A stretch of 64,000 nucleotides of DNA from Lycocorax pyrrhopterus obiensis (lineage: Eukaryota; Chordata; Aves; Passeriformes; Paradisaeidae): the NCBI GenBank assembly GCA_014706295.1, contig JACSVZ010000002.1:128163431-128227430 (forward strand), in the 5' to 3' direction. Positions 48,516-61,500 of this stretch are shown here, piece by piece. The position numbers and the translations under genes were made by a program. Each line of letters begins with the position of its first letter. Within the stretch, counting starts at the first letter, position 1. The notes below the pieces were generated by a model. That model did not search any database. It had not been told where the DNA came from and saw nothing but the letters and a program-made list of their open reading frames with translations.

Positions 48516-51500
48516 CTGTAGAAACAAAAGAAAACAAAAACCTGTTAGAAATAGTACCATATTTACAGATTAATCATGAATACATATTACTTCCCTTCTA
48601 TAATGCACATCAAAATAACATCGCACATATATAATTGCATCAGGCATTGATGCTTTAATGATTTCCCTGTTGTGGTTACCATTTCAGATGTTATAGAATC
48701 CATTCACTTAATGAAGATTTTGGTGAGTCTGCTATACCATCAGAAAGAAGATATTTAGCTTAAAAATCTTTAGTCTGACCTACAACTAGGAGCTTTATAT
48801 CTTATTATCCTATTCCTTCTTTTTTAAAGGAAAAGACAGAATTCACAAACCACAGTTTTGAACACAAATTTAAGTTATGAATTTACACTGTGAATTTTGA
48901 TGTTTTCTAGCAATATGTTACTGCTTTTTGCCAACAAATTTGTAATTTTTTAATGAAGCAAACACAGTATGGTGGAAGTCAATGAAAATTGCTACCTCTA
49001 CCTCCCAACCTCCTGGCATGCAGTACAATATGGAACTACAAACTCCTTCAGAATTGGATGAAACTTTTCTTTCTTCCGCTCTGCAATAAGGCAAAAAGCA
49101 CAACAATTTGCACTTGCCTCTCTTCCCATAAAATATTGCAACTTGCTGCATCTTCCTTAATTAACATAAAAGAGACTTCCAAAGTATACATGATTTATAG
49201 CAGCTTTCAGAAGCAGAAGAATGTTTTTGTACTACACATACTCATTATGTGACTGCCTATCATCTTAAGGCTGGACTCTGTAAAAATATAATAAATTATA
49301 GTATGATCACCCTCTTTATATTTCTTTTCTTTCCTGTATTTCTTTCCTTTTTAATTCTTTCAAAGACAGAGTATTTCACATTTTTAAGTTTTTATTTTTC
49401 TGTAAGGCACAGCACACTTCCTATAGTGTTGACTCTTGTTTTGCTAGACAATGAAAGATGAAAGATAAACTTGAGAAAATTCCTCATGTCCCTTCAGCTC
49501 ACAGAAAGTGTGACTCTACAGCTAACATCTACTGCTTCACTCCTGATCATCATGATGTATTTTTAAGAGTGTGCACTCAAGATGCTCCAAACATCAGTTT
49601 GTACTTCAAAACCCCACTCTCCCTCTAAAGAAAGAAGCCAAACTTCCCCTCCAATTCTCAGCTTCATGTTAAGCTATAAAACAACTACATCAGAACAATC
49701 CCAATGTACATTTAAAATGAGAGAAGAAAAAAAGTTCTGTGATTTTATGGCAACTGATCTGAATTGGTACAGAAGATGTCACATCAAACCTATTCTGTCA
49801 GTGAGACTGAAAGGAGATGCCTACACTGAACCAAGACAAGACACCGTTTACTGTCCAAGGACAGAATCTGGCCTTCTTTGGTCTAAGATTCATTGTGTCC
49901 TTTAAGACAGGCCAGGTGAATTGTTCCCAAAATTGACCATTTCTTCCCTTAGACTAGAAGGGAGTGCAGATGGCATCTCTGGTGTGCACTGTGGGATTAA
50001 TCCTACCCAGCATCTCTATGTTGGTGGTGGCTTTGTGACCAGCATTGTGTGTCCACTGACATGAAGGAGTTAAAACTGTGCATTTCATTTTTTAGCCCAT
50101 AATCTGGCTTTCTTCTTTGGAACAGCATTTCATTTGCATTTACATGAATGCATTATATAGTTTATCAGAATGTTGGATCAATAATTCAACATATGCCATC
50201 TAATAAATTTTGAAATACTACTGCCTAGTTGGCATATGGTCTATAGGAGCATATTCTTTATTCTATAGAAACCTTTGCTTTATGTTTTATATGGATGATT
50301 GAGATGTACTTTAAATTTGTTTTACCACATTAAAATTGCTCCTGCAAATTTGCTGAGGCTGTTGGCTACAGATTTCAACTACATTTTCCTCTTAGAATTG
50401 TACCATCCTCTGAACTTCATCCTCCTGATTTCATATGATTTGATTTTTAAAGAAAGTACATCTAATCACTAATATATTAAAGGAAAGTGATTTTTGCTTT
50501 GTTGCAGTTGCAACACGTCAGTATCTCACAAAAGGGCATGGCAGCATCAGACAGGTTTCATTTATTTCCTTGTATCCACAGCTGTGCTCCCAGACCCATC
50601 TGGCCACACAGCTACTAATCTTAAGAGGATGTAATAAACAAGTGACATACAACTGCAGGCTCCATCTGCTCAGGAGAGTGGACAACAAAACCGTACAATG
50701 CACGAAGCATTCACACTTGACACAGAGAGCAAATTCATTCCAGTATTAAAAAGTTTTTCCCTTGTTTGGATGCCACACTTCCCACGCTTTCTGCTTTACA
50801 ATAGCTTTACCTTTCCCCTCCCTTCTCCCCACTCTCCCTTACGAAATGCTGCAGTAGCAGCAGCAAACTTTTGAGGAACCTTTGCATTAAAGATTTGTTT
50901 CAAAGGAAGTGGAATTGGGAAAATCCTGAGTTTTATTCTCAGGCTGCCCAGTAACTGCTTGAGAGAAGCAGTTCTTTAATTCCTCTGCCTAAGTTTCACA
51001 ATGAGTAACTGTGATAACAATACTATTTTCCTTGCACAGCCATTAGGAACTGGGTGGCTGGATCAGTATTTGTTATACCTGGGAATGAGAAGTCTTACTG
51101 AAACTCCAGGTTTGAGAATTATGCAAGAACCTTAATTTTGAGTTACTGAAAAAGGCAGAGTAACAAAAATATAAATGGCTGAACAAAGGACATCTGGCTC
51201 TCAGCTAGGGATATGCAGTCTCTTAAGAACTGCATCCAGTTTATGAACTTTTATAAACATAAAGTTTGCAAGGTAAACAGCAAATGAGATGCTACACCAC
51301 TATACTGTATTTGCAACAACAGATACATATTGTCATTTTAATTTGTTTTATACTTTTCAGGCTTTGCTATTTGTATTTTAAGTCATGCATAGAAATGAAA
51401 TGTTAAAATACTCCCCGCTTGGCATATATAGCTCCCTTTCTCTTGCACTGTATGGATCATCCCCGTCATCCTCTGAAAAATCCATTTACGCAAAGGATTT

Positions 51501-54500
51501 CACCATGAATAATTAAAGAATATAAAAAAAGTCCTACAGAAATAAACTTAAAATCATCAGAGGGTTTTTTCCTCCCTTTCTTTTTTCTTTTATATCATGG
51601 TACAGAACATTAGGAAACAACATCCCTGCTCTCAAATCCCAAAGTACAGTCAAAGAAGCCTTTAAAAAGGAACAGAATTTTCTATTTTATTCTCTTACAT
51701 TTACAATAACATATGTAGAACCCTACTGATTTCAGTTTAAGTTTTACAGAAACTTTTCATAAAGGAAAGGCATACCATTACAGCATAATGTAGATTTAAT
51801 TCTCCTATCATTTTTTGTCAGTTTTATGTCTCTCATGCCAAAAATACTTGGATTCTGTCCTCAAATTCACCCTGATGGAGCAAGTGGTAGAGCTGGGATC
51901 TAAACAAGATTAATCAAGAGATGGGGTGAGGAAAACGTGTTAGCTATGATAACACGAATCTGGACACTGTGTATGGCAGCATCATATCCTACACAAATAG
52001 AGAAATATAATTCTTTCAGGAAATTTCAGGGGGATTTTACATGTTTTTTAATTGTCCTTCAAAGAGAATCACACCTTTTTTACCTGAAACTGGCTTAAAA
52101 CTAAGCAAAAGAGTACCACAAGTTGCTCTTTTTGAAATGCTAAACTATTCCTAGCTCTTTCTGAAAAGAGATGGAAAGAAAATCATGCTGACCAAGGACA
52201 CCTGTAAAAATGAATATATATGAACTTGACAATTTTTTATCTCATATAGTTTTTAACTAAAGACTTAAGGTGGATATTCACTGCGACCATTTTTTTAGAA
52301 TTTCAACAAAATCATATTTAAAAATAAATGTTTACTTCCTTAATGCAGGATATTCTACAGCTAACAGAAGGCAGCAAAAGTAATTTATGAACTTTTATCC
52401 ACACTTTTTCGGTTCTAATTTTTTACTGTAAAAATTTCAGATGGAAGAAAGATCATTGTTGTCTCAAATGATGAGAACAAGGTACTGTTAGAGAGTCATC
52501 AAAAACACTTGGCTATATGCCTACAAAGCAACAGGATTCATTTTAATACAGTTAAACGCAAAATAATATATACAGGTATCAAAGATGCAGACAGTACTTA
52601 TAAAGTGGAGTACTCTGCCTTGAAAAACTATGACTCTAAGAAGGTCTTTGGATTTCAGGAGTAGCTACTCCCTCAGCATGATTTCTGGATGTACAAAGGT
52701 GAAGGAATTTCCAGCAGGGAGATGACCAGTATTTATTTTATCATAGAGAAGAATGAGAGGTAGTTTGGTAACAGCATATAATTATATACACCTTATTTGA
52801 GTAAAGCATTTCACAGTGTGCGGTCCTTCTATCCTGTTTACGAGAAACTTTCAAGGCCCAGCTGCAGTTAGATTAAGTTCAGCCTTGAACTAAGATGCCA
52901 TTTTCCAGGAGCAAGAATGATTGAACATTCTTCGGGAAAATACGGACTTTCATAGCTGTGAGTCTTTTATCATCTGGTCTCTCTCCAAAAAGTACAATTT
53001 TATTTAGCAATTGTGAAGAATACTTCAACTCAGGCTTGTGTGAAAAGAAGGACCTGGCTCACTCAGAGCCGGCAAACTCAGCTCTCCTAGCTGTTCCTCT
53101 GCTTCAGGGCCGTAGGAAAACCCAGATTACTTCCACGGTCAATGTTATATTCTGAACCTCTAAAGTATCAGGTTATTAAAAGTAACAGCACCCTATGTTT
53201 AACGGCTCAGACTTTTTTATATAGCATCAAAAGTTTCCTGATGTTGAAATTTTCCTCCAATTGTATTGATTTCATTTCTGGGATTTGAGGTTTTGCTGTT
53301 GTTGATTATTCTTTGAAGTGTTATAGACTTGTCCTAACTAGAGACATAAGAAGGCTTGAGAAAGATGGGCTATTTCTATACCAGCTCCAAGTTGGTATAG
53401 CAAATCCTCCTAAGATTTTACTTGATGCATCTTCTTCACATCTCAAACCACCATGATTACGACACGTATGTGTTCAGGTCAGTCAAGGGTCTGATTTTGT
53501 TCTTTTCTTTGTACGTGTTGTTTCCCCTCCCTTTCATTTCAATGTCAGGGATCAAAGCCTGACTACTGGGATAACTGGGAACATCACATTTTATTCGTTG
53601 GTGGCACATTAAGCTGCTCTGCACTTTGTGAGACACATAAGTTGGTTTGAAGACCCAGTATTTTGGCCATTAGAAAGTGCTTGGACTTTGCAGAAAGTAT
53701 TTGGATGAAATTTTATGATCTGTAACATATAGAAGTGCAGATCAAATGATCTAATAATCTCTTGTGGCCTTAATTTCTGCAAAGCTATGAAACTGTATCT
53801 TGGCAAATATAGTTGACTAACTTAGCAGATTATGAACAGCATGAAATCGGAGAATACCCTTTGCCAAAATACACTAGGAATGTCTTTTTATCTGTTCATA
53901 TCTAACTTGTTCCAGATGAGATAAACTCTCCATAGTGAGGTAGCTAACTACACAACAGATTAAGCAGATATGCAAAAGCATGACAGACAGTAAGCTCTCA
54001 CTTTGTCTAGGAAACATTTTTTCCTTAGCTGAATTGATGTACTATGTTGCTAATAATTCTCTATGGATTGATATTCTGCAGTCAATTATGTCTTTGCAAG
54101 TACTTTGCAAATACTACTGTTAAGATTTGTGCCTACCTTTCAAGAAGACAGAAAACTTAATCACTTGTCCCATGGACTACTGATTTGTTCTTGCAGCCTG
54201 TGAAGAAAATCTCTGCCCAAAAACTCCCATTACTTTCGGTCTCTGCATAGCAAACTCCAGCTATCTGGGGGCCAAGCTTCCACACTTCTCAAACCATTTT
54301 CTGCTTGTCACCCTCCTGCTGGCACATCTTCCTCATCCACTGAGAGCAGAGCTAGCACCAGTGGTGGAAAGGCCTTCCTGCTCTACTTCGTAAGGAGGAG
54401 CAGCTGGGCTTCCACCAGCATGAGCCCTGTGCGGGGGGACAACAAAACGACCCAGAGAAAGTTCAGAGGCTCCCTTTTTGGTACTGCTACAAAGAATTTT

Positions 54501-57500
54501 GTCTTATCCAAACACCAGGAGACATACAGCATACTGCTTGCTCTTGGAGTTGTTTCTCAAGACAGGGGTCCTGCTTTTCCAAGAGACACAATGTATTTTG
54601 GCACTGTCTACATTAGTGTCACACATACAAACAGAGCCAGTACAATAGCTCTGCTAAAATATTTAATCTTTAAACATGTTTAAAGAGTAAATATGACACA
54701 CCAAGTACGAGCATGGTCACCCTGCTTGAACTAACTTTTGATAGTTATTAGTGCTCAGCTGCTTCTCTGACATTATCAACACAGATAAAAATCCCTCATT
54801 GGGGAAATTAAAAAGTACTAAATGCCAGTGACTGAAAGAAACTTTGTTACTTTAAACCTTGCATTAAAATGACAAGGCAATCAAAGTTTGACAAGACAAG
54901 CTAATTAGTATGCCAGCGATGAAATGTGAAGAATCTCCAGGGGATTGGTTCTGAAAAGTTTTATGTCATTTATAGGGCCTTTTTTTAAGCTAATGTTGTC
55001 AGGTCTCATGGTGAAATACACAACATTTGAATTTCATTATCCTCATAGAAGTTAAGGACTAAAATCCCTTCACTATTTTCTCGTCCTCTTTTTTTCCACC
55101 CTAAATACTACACTAAGTCTCAGTTTACAGCAAGACATTTAAGTTCTTCAGGAAACTAATGCAAAACAACCCTAGAGTTACCAATGACATTAAAAAGCCT
55201 ATTGTTTTAAGTGGCTGTATGGTGCTTAGTGTGTTAGCTTATTGTGTGTAAGTATTTCACAGAACTACAAAAATATTCCCCTTTCCCAGAAAGTTTATAC
55301 TTTTACATTTATCCTTCCTCTACAATATTTTTATTAACTTTAACTTAGCTTTTTATAATAAAAGGTTTATTTTGAAATGTTGCATACTGCATCATGTACT
55401 GAATAGATATGTATATAAACAAATCAAATACATTCCAAATACATGTATGTGTCTGGTTTCTTCTCAAAGATTTACAAGAACTTTGGACATTTCTATTTAA
55501 AGTGCCTACTGATTACATTGCATTGTAGTTATATCACTTTTTTTTCCTCTCAACACAGACTGAAGTTAATCAACTGCTACAGCACAGAATAAGGGCCTAC
55601 ATAATAAAAAAAGACTAAAATTCCAGCCTTTAGAAGGTGAATCATGTTGCTTATTACAATCACTCATCACAGGGAAAAGGAGGAGCTCTTAAGAGACAGA
55701 GGGGAGTAGAAATGGGTTTCTGCTTGGAGTGGCAGACAAACTCCCTCCTGACCTACTTCACCTCTCCAGGTGCCCTTAAACAATAGATACGAGGCCCTGG
55801 AATCTGATGACCAGGGAGATGAGAATGTGAATGAAGATCCATCCAGGTTGGAGGGGTTGCGTAGGGCAGGGCAACCTACCCCCCGCATCAAAACCTCCTC
55901 AATTAAGAAAAAAAGAAGGGTAGTAGTCATTGGTGACTCCCTTTTGAGAGGAATGGAGGGCCCAATAAGCCAACTGGACCCAGCCCATACAGAGGTGTGT
56001 GGCCTTCCTGGAGCCTATGTAAGGGAAATCACCAAGAAACTTCCCAGCTTGGCATGGCCCACTGACTATTGCCCACTGGTTTTCCAGGTGGACACAGACA
56101 AAGTTCCAGCAAGACTATGGATGATCAAGAGGGACCTCAGGGCCTTGGGACCACTGGTAAAGGGATCTGAAGAACAAATTGTGTTCTCTTCTGTCCTGCC
56201 AGTTGCTGTCATACCAAACAGAAGTTGTCAAGAATTATTTCAAAAATTATCCAGAAAACAACAGAGGAGTATTTAGGATAGGTGCTGGAGGATGAACATA
56301 AAAAAAGGTGGCACTTGGACAGCTGGAGGATCTTAACACCGGACTGAGCAAAACAAGCCGTGTCCGAAGAGAGGGGTATAGGTTATGGGGCTTCACGACT
56401 ATGCAGCCTCTCCAGGGATAAGGAAGGAGATTTCCCTGCAGACACTCCAGGAGCACCTACTGTCCATGGTGAAGGTCTGCTGCTGGAAGGATTGAGCAGG
56501 GTGAAGAGCTGTCACTGTGAGATGGGAAGAGGTGCACCTTTACCCCAAGACATTAAATACACCTCGCTTCCATGCTGAGCACTGCAGGGTCTGTCAGCAG
56601 AAGTGCAGAGTTTATTCTACAGAAATTGCCCATGTTCTGGTAGAAGTATTGTAACATTTAGTAAGCCTGAGGTTGTTGGCATTAAGCAGGCTCAGTGAGA
56701 AGGATGTAGTCAAAAGCCCTGCTTTCCTTCCCCTACAAGCAAATCCCCAAAGGGAAAGGTGCCCAACTTACCTTCCTTTTTGCTTCAGCTCTGTCAGCAT
56801 TTCTCAGCAATTTGGAAGCAAAACAAATTACTGTGTTCTACTTGGGGATGATCCAGTTTGGTTTTTTTTTAAGGTCCAGAAGCACAAAAAAATTTTACAG
56901 CCAGAAGACAATATTTTAAAGAATTTTTTTTAAGGCAGAGGCAGAACTGCAAACCTGTGACATCACACAGTGCAACTAGCAGGACCCCAGAAACACACCC
57001 TCTCATGACCTGGAGAGCATGTGTGCACCTTGATGGCAAAAGTCCTTTATTCACTAATACTCAATTCTTCATTACATATATGATTACACATATGCTTTCC
57101 CATTCACCCTCATTTTTAGGAAAGAATTACTTAAGAAAATAAGGAAATGAAACAGGTTTTGAAGGACCAAATCTCATACTCTTCTCACTAGTGAAAGACA
57201 TGCAAAAAACTTGTACATTTTAAAAGAATTAGGCTGTACACTAAGTCTCCAAGTAGAACATCACTTTTAAAAGGTCACGTCATTGAAAGAAAAATGAAAA
57301 GAAAAAGGAAAATTTAATAAGGAAGGAAAAGGAACTCAAAAGGTTAATAATCTATCCTTTAAACAAAAAAGGCAATCTACTTTTTCTCATTAAAACCTGA
57401 CACACAGCACTAACTGAGGAGATTATGTTGTGAAAACATACTGCATCACACGGTAATGCTTGATCGAGATCAGCAATCAGGAGCAAAAAGAAAGCACTGT

Positions 57501-58475
57501 TTCGTGATTATAATAGCAAATTCTGGAAGACAACCAAATACATCATCTGGCAGACTAACAGCTGTTACAGCTTGGTAGTAATACCTTGGCATTTGCTATA
57601 AGCTATAACTTGAAAAAATTGATTTCTCATCTGCCAGAAACAAGAAAATGTTCTCCTTTTAACATTTCTGAAGTTTCTTTCACTAGAATACCCAAGCAAT
57701 GGATCCACTTTTTTATTTATCTCAGGTTTCACTCTTGCTGCTAAGTTAATAGTGTTATCAGTTAGATTAAAAAAGTAAGTTTGAGGAAAAAATACTAGAG
57801 GCAACATAAATAATGTGTGTTCAGATAGATCCCATTTTGATGACACACTGGGTAGTAGACAAAAGAAAGTATTTCTAAATGTCCTCCTTGCTTATATTCA
57901 CAGCTGTGATCAAAAGTAATTGTTATACTTCATACCTGCCTGAAAAGGGTACATTTTCAAAATAAAGTTTAGTACCTTTCCATATGTTTTGCTGTTAGCT
58001 AAGCCTTCTTTTTCCAAGTCAGAGGCAGTACACAAGGATGCAGACTGAGACAATAATGCTGAGAATTAACAATACTTAACAAACCCAGTCTTTAAATTAG
58101 TACTGGCATAGGATCAGAAGAGGAACTTTGGAGATGTTTATTGTAATTTGTCTAACTGTATGAAATAGTTAAAGAACTTGTTCTGTGTGTCGACAGGCTC
58201 CCCAACACCATCAATTTTCTAAGCACAGTACTTTAAACCTTAAAGTACGCATGCATCATAACAAGGACACAGACTACGTAAAATCTTTCAGCATTTCAAA
58301 TATTCAAGTCATTTTAAGGTTAAGTAAAAGCAATTCATCATAAATATTTTAGATTCTAGCATTCTACTTAGATTTTGAAGTGTCATAAACAATATCTCTC
58401 ATAAGTCAATATTCACACAGTACATCTATGGGGAAAAGAAACAAAGGTGGTTTGAGCTATCGAAGAGGTCTCTAC
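48516..58475 (-). other. TRIQK: TRIQK intron between the last two coding exons
   Basis: This is a 9,960-bp intron with GT donor (minus strand, 58475) and AG acceptor (48516). It is AT-rich and mostly featureless to the eye. The notable content is a retrotransposon ORF1 relic inserted antisense to the gene at about 55690-56220. Open frames elsewhere in it (for example 49582-49905 plus, 54420-54683 plus) match nothing I recognise and look like chance frames. Confidence 0.85.
55690..56220 (+). mobile_element. Retrotransposon ORF1 relic with SGNH-esterase-like domain (CR1-type)
   Basis: A degraded open frame (in frame about 55752-56276) begins PLQVPLNNRYEALESDD and continues into a basic segment (KKKRRVVVIGDSLLRG). 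GDSL carries the nucleophile serine of SGNH/GDSL esterases. Further blocks (VCGLPGAYVREITKKLPSL, then IKRDLRALGPLVKGS and IVFSSVLPVA) fit the ORF1 product that precedes the endonuclease/RT frame in CR1-type LINEs as I remember it. Upstream bases from about 55690 also look like the same element in a broken frame. Homology fades after about 56220; the C-terminal catalytic Asp-His block (DGVHL-like) is not found, and no endonuclease or RT frame follows. It is therefore a fragment, not a working gene. It sits antisense within a TRIQK intron. The alternative is an avian LTR element carrying a related gag-like esterase. Confidence 0.7.
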
Positions 58476-58561
58476 CTTTACGCCTAGTGCAGTTTTCTTG
58501 GCCTCTGCTTTTAATCTTGTAGCTCTTAACATAGGCCTTGTTTTCTTATAATCTTGTTTCC
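58476..58561 (-). CDS. TRIQK: TRIQK, penultimate coding exon (residues 21 part-49)
   Basis: This 86-bp internal exon is read on the minus strand. The acceptor is a T-rich tract ending ctctag just before 58561, and the donor is gtagag from 58475 downward. The exon starts with two bases (GG) that finish a split glycine codon. It then encodes 28 residues beginning KQDYKKTRPMLRATRLKAEA and ending in GVK. QDYK is the third of the three QxxK/R motifs that name the family; the first two (QYRK and QIGK in the human protein as I remember it) belong to the previous exon. The segment is strongly basic and would sit on the cytosolic side before the membrane helix encoded by the next exon. Only the split-codon frame is open across the exon; the other two hit stops early, which supports the assignment. 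The start-codon exon was looked for up to 64000 and not found. Confidence 0.93.
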
Positions 58562-61500
58562 CTAGAGAAAAAAAGCATATTTAATGAAAATGATGCAAAA
58601 AGAATATAAAGAACATGAGCATTTATTTCAGTTGAAAAGTCAGACTTAACATATTAAAAACATCCCACAGTCCAGCATTTTAAACAACAGCTACTCTGTA
58701 ACACAGGAACTCAATCTGTGGAACAACCATCCTTAACACAGACAGTGATAGCAACAAGATCCGACAAATCAGTGTAGAACCTGTTACTCCAGAGTGACAT
58801 CAAAATACAACTATGGATAGATATCCACTAGTACAATGTTTAATAAATTGCTCCATAGGAATCAGCCAGCGAATACATAGATTAAAGGTGGATGATGTTT
58901 TTCCCTCTCATTGAAATCAAAACAAAAGTTTTCATTAGAATTTTTCTTGGTTAGTCATCTCAAATGCACATATATAAATGTGCAACACAAGACATTCTGG
59001 TGAATGTAAACATTCATAATTCTGAACTGGAACATTATTTGCAGGTATCAGAACTCAGAGATATGGAGATCAGTCTAAGTAAACGCTAATAAAACCAGTG
59101 CTTGACACCATCTGCTTGTAGAAACACGTTACACAAAATCTTCTAGATGAACTTTCTACAAGTTACAGGGACTATCTCTTGCAGTCACAGAGTGCAGTCC
59201 ACGGCTTGACTACTGTGAGTCCAGATGAACTGAGTTCAGAGGAAGACATGTAATTATTCAAAAATGGTAGAAATGGTATAAATTATTTATCTCAACTAAA
59301 TAACAAAGCATAAAACACTTTGATATCTCTCAGGGTATTTCTGCTGTCCGAAAGGCCTGTTAGTATTGTATTATGACCTATTAACCATAGATTCTTTAAG
59401 GTAACAGATGCCAAGGTACAGTCACAAAAGGAGAAGAAAAACAGGAATCTGTGAAGAAACTGCTCAGAGGGATAGAGCCTCAGTACAACTGCTTTGGCTT
59501 TTTAAAAAAGTCCTTTTCATTTTTTCCCTCCTAATGCGTACATATCTTTTTTGTTCTTTACGCCTAATTCCAAAGCTAAGCTATAATGCTTAAAGCAGAG
59601 TGTCTGGCCTTTTTCAGATCACTAAGCTTACCTATTTGTACATTAGCTTTCGTTACTGTTACAGTCAAATAATTTAACCTTTCCTCTAAAACTCTGTCCA
59701 GTGGTTTTGTATACAAAAATTCCATTTGTCCAAGCAGATGTGATTTTACATTCATAATCAATAATGCAAATTTCAAATTTTATGGCTACCTTCAAAACTG
59801 GGATATTAGAGTGTAGTGATGAAATTCTGAAACATGAATGCTTCTCCAGTGATATACTGGATTCACGGAAACACACTTCTGACTTTGTCTACTGTTTGTA
59901 CCATCCTACTCATACTCAAGACAAAGATCGTCTGTGTAGCATACTGTGAATGTTGATTATAAATTTGCTGTCATTATATAATCTCTCCTCAGTCCTATGG
60001 ATTATACATTGTGAAGGTCTCCATATTATTCTTGGGCCAGATATTATTCATAAAAGACTTGAAATAACTTAAAATACTCAATGACAAATGGAAAAACAAC
60101 TGAAACCATGTGTATTAGGAACAAAAAAAAAGGCAGCATATATCCAAGGAAACTTAGAGGATAGAGTGAAGAAAGGATGACAGAAAGATGATTTATGTCA
60201 GATGCTCCAATATATTCATCCAGTCAATACATCTTTTAAGCAGGACAGGACCACTGCAGCATTATTTTTCAGAAGTCAGTAATATCTGACAATAGGATGC
60301 ATCAGGAGCACAGTAATTTTTTACAACATTTAAGGAAAGAATTGCAGAAACCACAAAAATGGCTAAGTCATGAGATGAAGCCAGCCAGAGAGAGAATGTG
60401 TTTCTTCTCCCTAAAGTCCGGCACTCATACTTTTGCCATGAAATAGTTAAAAGATCTTTCAGAATTTCCATTACAAATGGCAGAAGTTTATTACTCATAA
60501 AAATACACTCCAGGCTGAAATTTGGCACAGACACACCCCAGCCTTGAATTTTTTTGTTTGTTTGTTGGGAGCCAACTTTCATAAGTGATGCAGCTGTTCT
60601 TACTTACTTGTGAACAAACTATAGAAATGTATCAATCTGAAACGTTTTAAGCATGAAAAATATCTTAGTTTAGAACTATATAACTGACAAGCACTAAGTT
60701 CAATCTCAGTTCTCATAATTCAGGTTTGCTGCTCTTCCATCAGGGGTAAATGAAACAAGACGATCACAGATTTCCCTTCCAGTGATGCAACAGCATTAGA
60801 CAATGAAAACTAGAAAGCTTGGTAAGGTCCATGAGGAATGGGACACAAGTGAGCTAGTAAAACCCACCTCCCTTTCCTTCCATTGCCTGTTCTCCCTCCT
60901 CTTCTCCACAGCTCAAGTGTGAAGGTGACACGAGCAGGGGAAAATACTGCAGAGAAGACCCAGTCTGTGAAATACATCTATGGGCAGGACCATGTTTATT
61001 CATCTAAATTAGAAAGCTTATCGGTGCTCTTTCCCTTGGTTTCAGGCACCCTGCTACTCCTTATTCCAGTATCATGGCTACAGCTAAGACTGGATTCTAC
61101 TAGTCTAGAGAATACTTCCAGATTTATATTAAGTCTGATATAAATAACTAACCCTCCTATAACAAACAGGCTATTTCAATGATGACTCTAGAGCTGGTAG
61201 TTCTCCAAATCCATGCACCTGCTATTAATTTACCACTCTCCTTGCTAAACATAATAACCAAAAGGAAGAAAATATGGTAGGGAAACAGTCTGAGTCCACC
61301 AAGTGCAAAAGTTTAAAAAGGGCATCTGTGGACTTCTTTGTAATGAAAACCAGATTCAGAAATCGTACTAAAAGACTCTTAAAACACATGAACTTTCTGA
61401 GGCCTTGGGAAAGACATCTGAACTACAGGACTACAAAGAACAATGAAATGCAAAGCTCCTGCCACGTGAATACTGATTATTACCACCTGGAAAACAAGCA

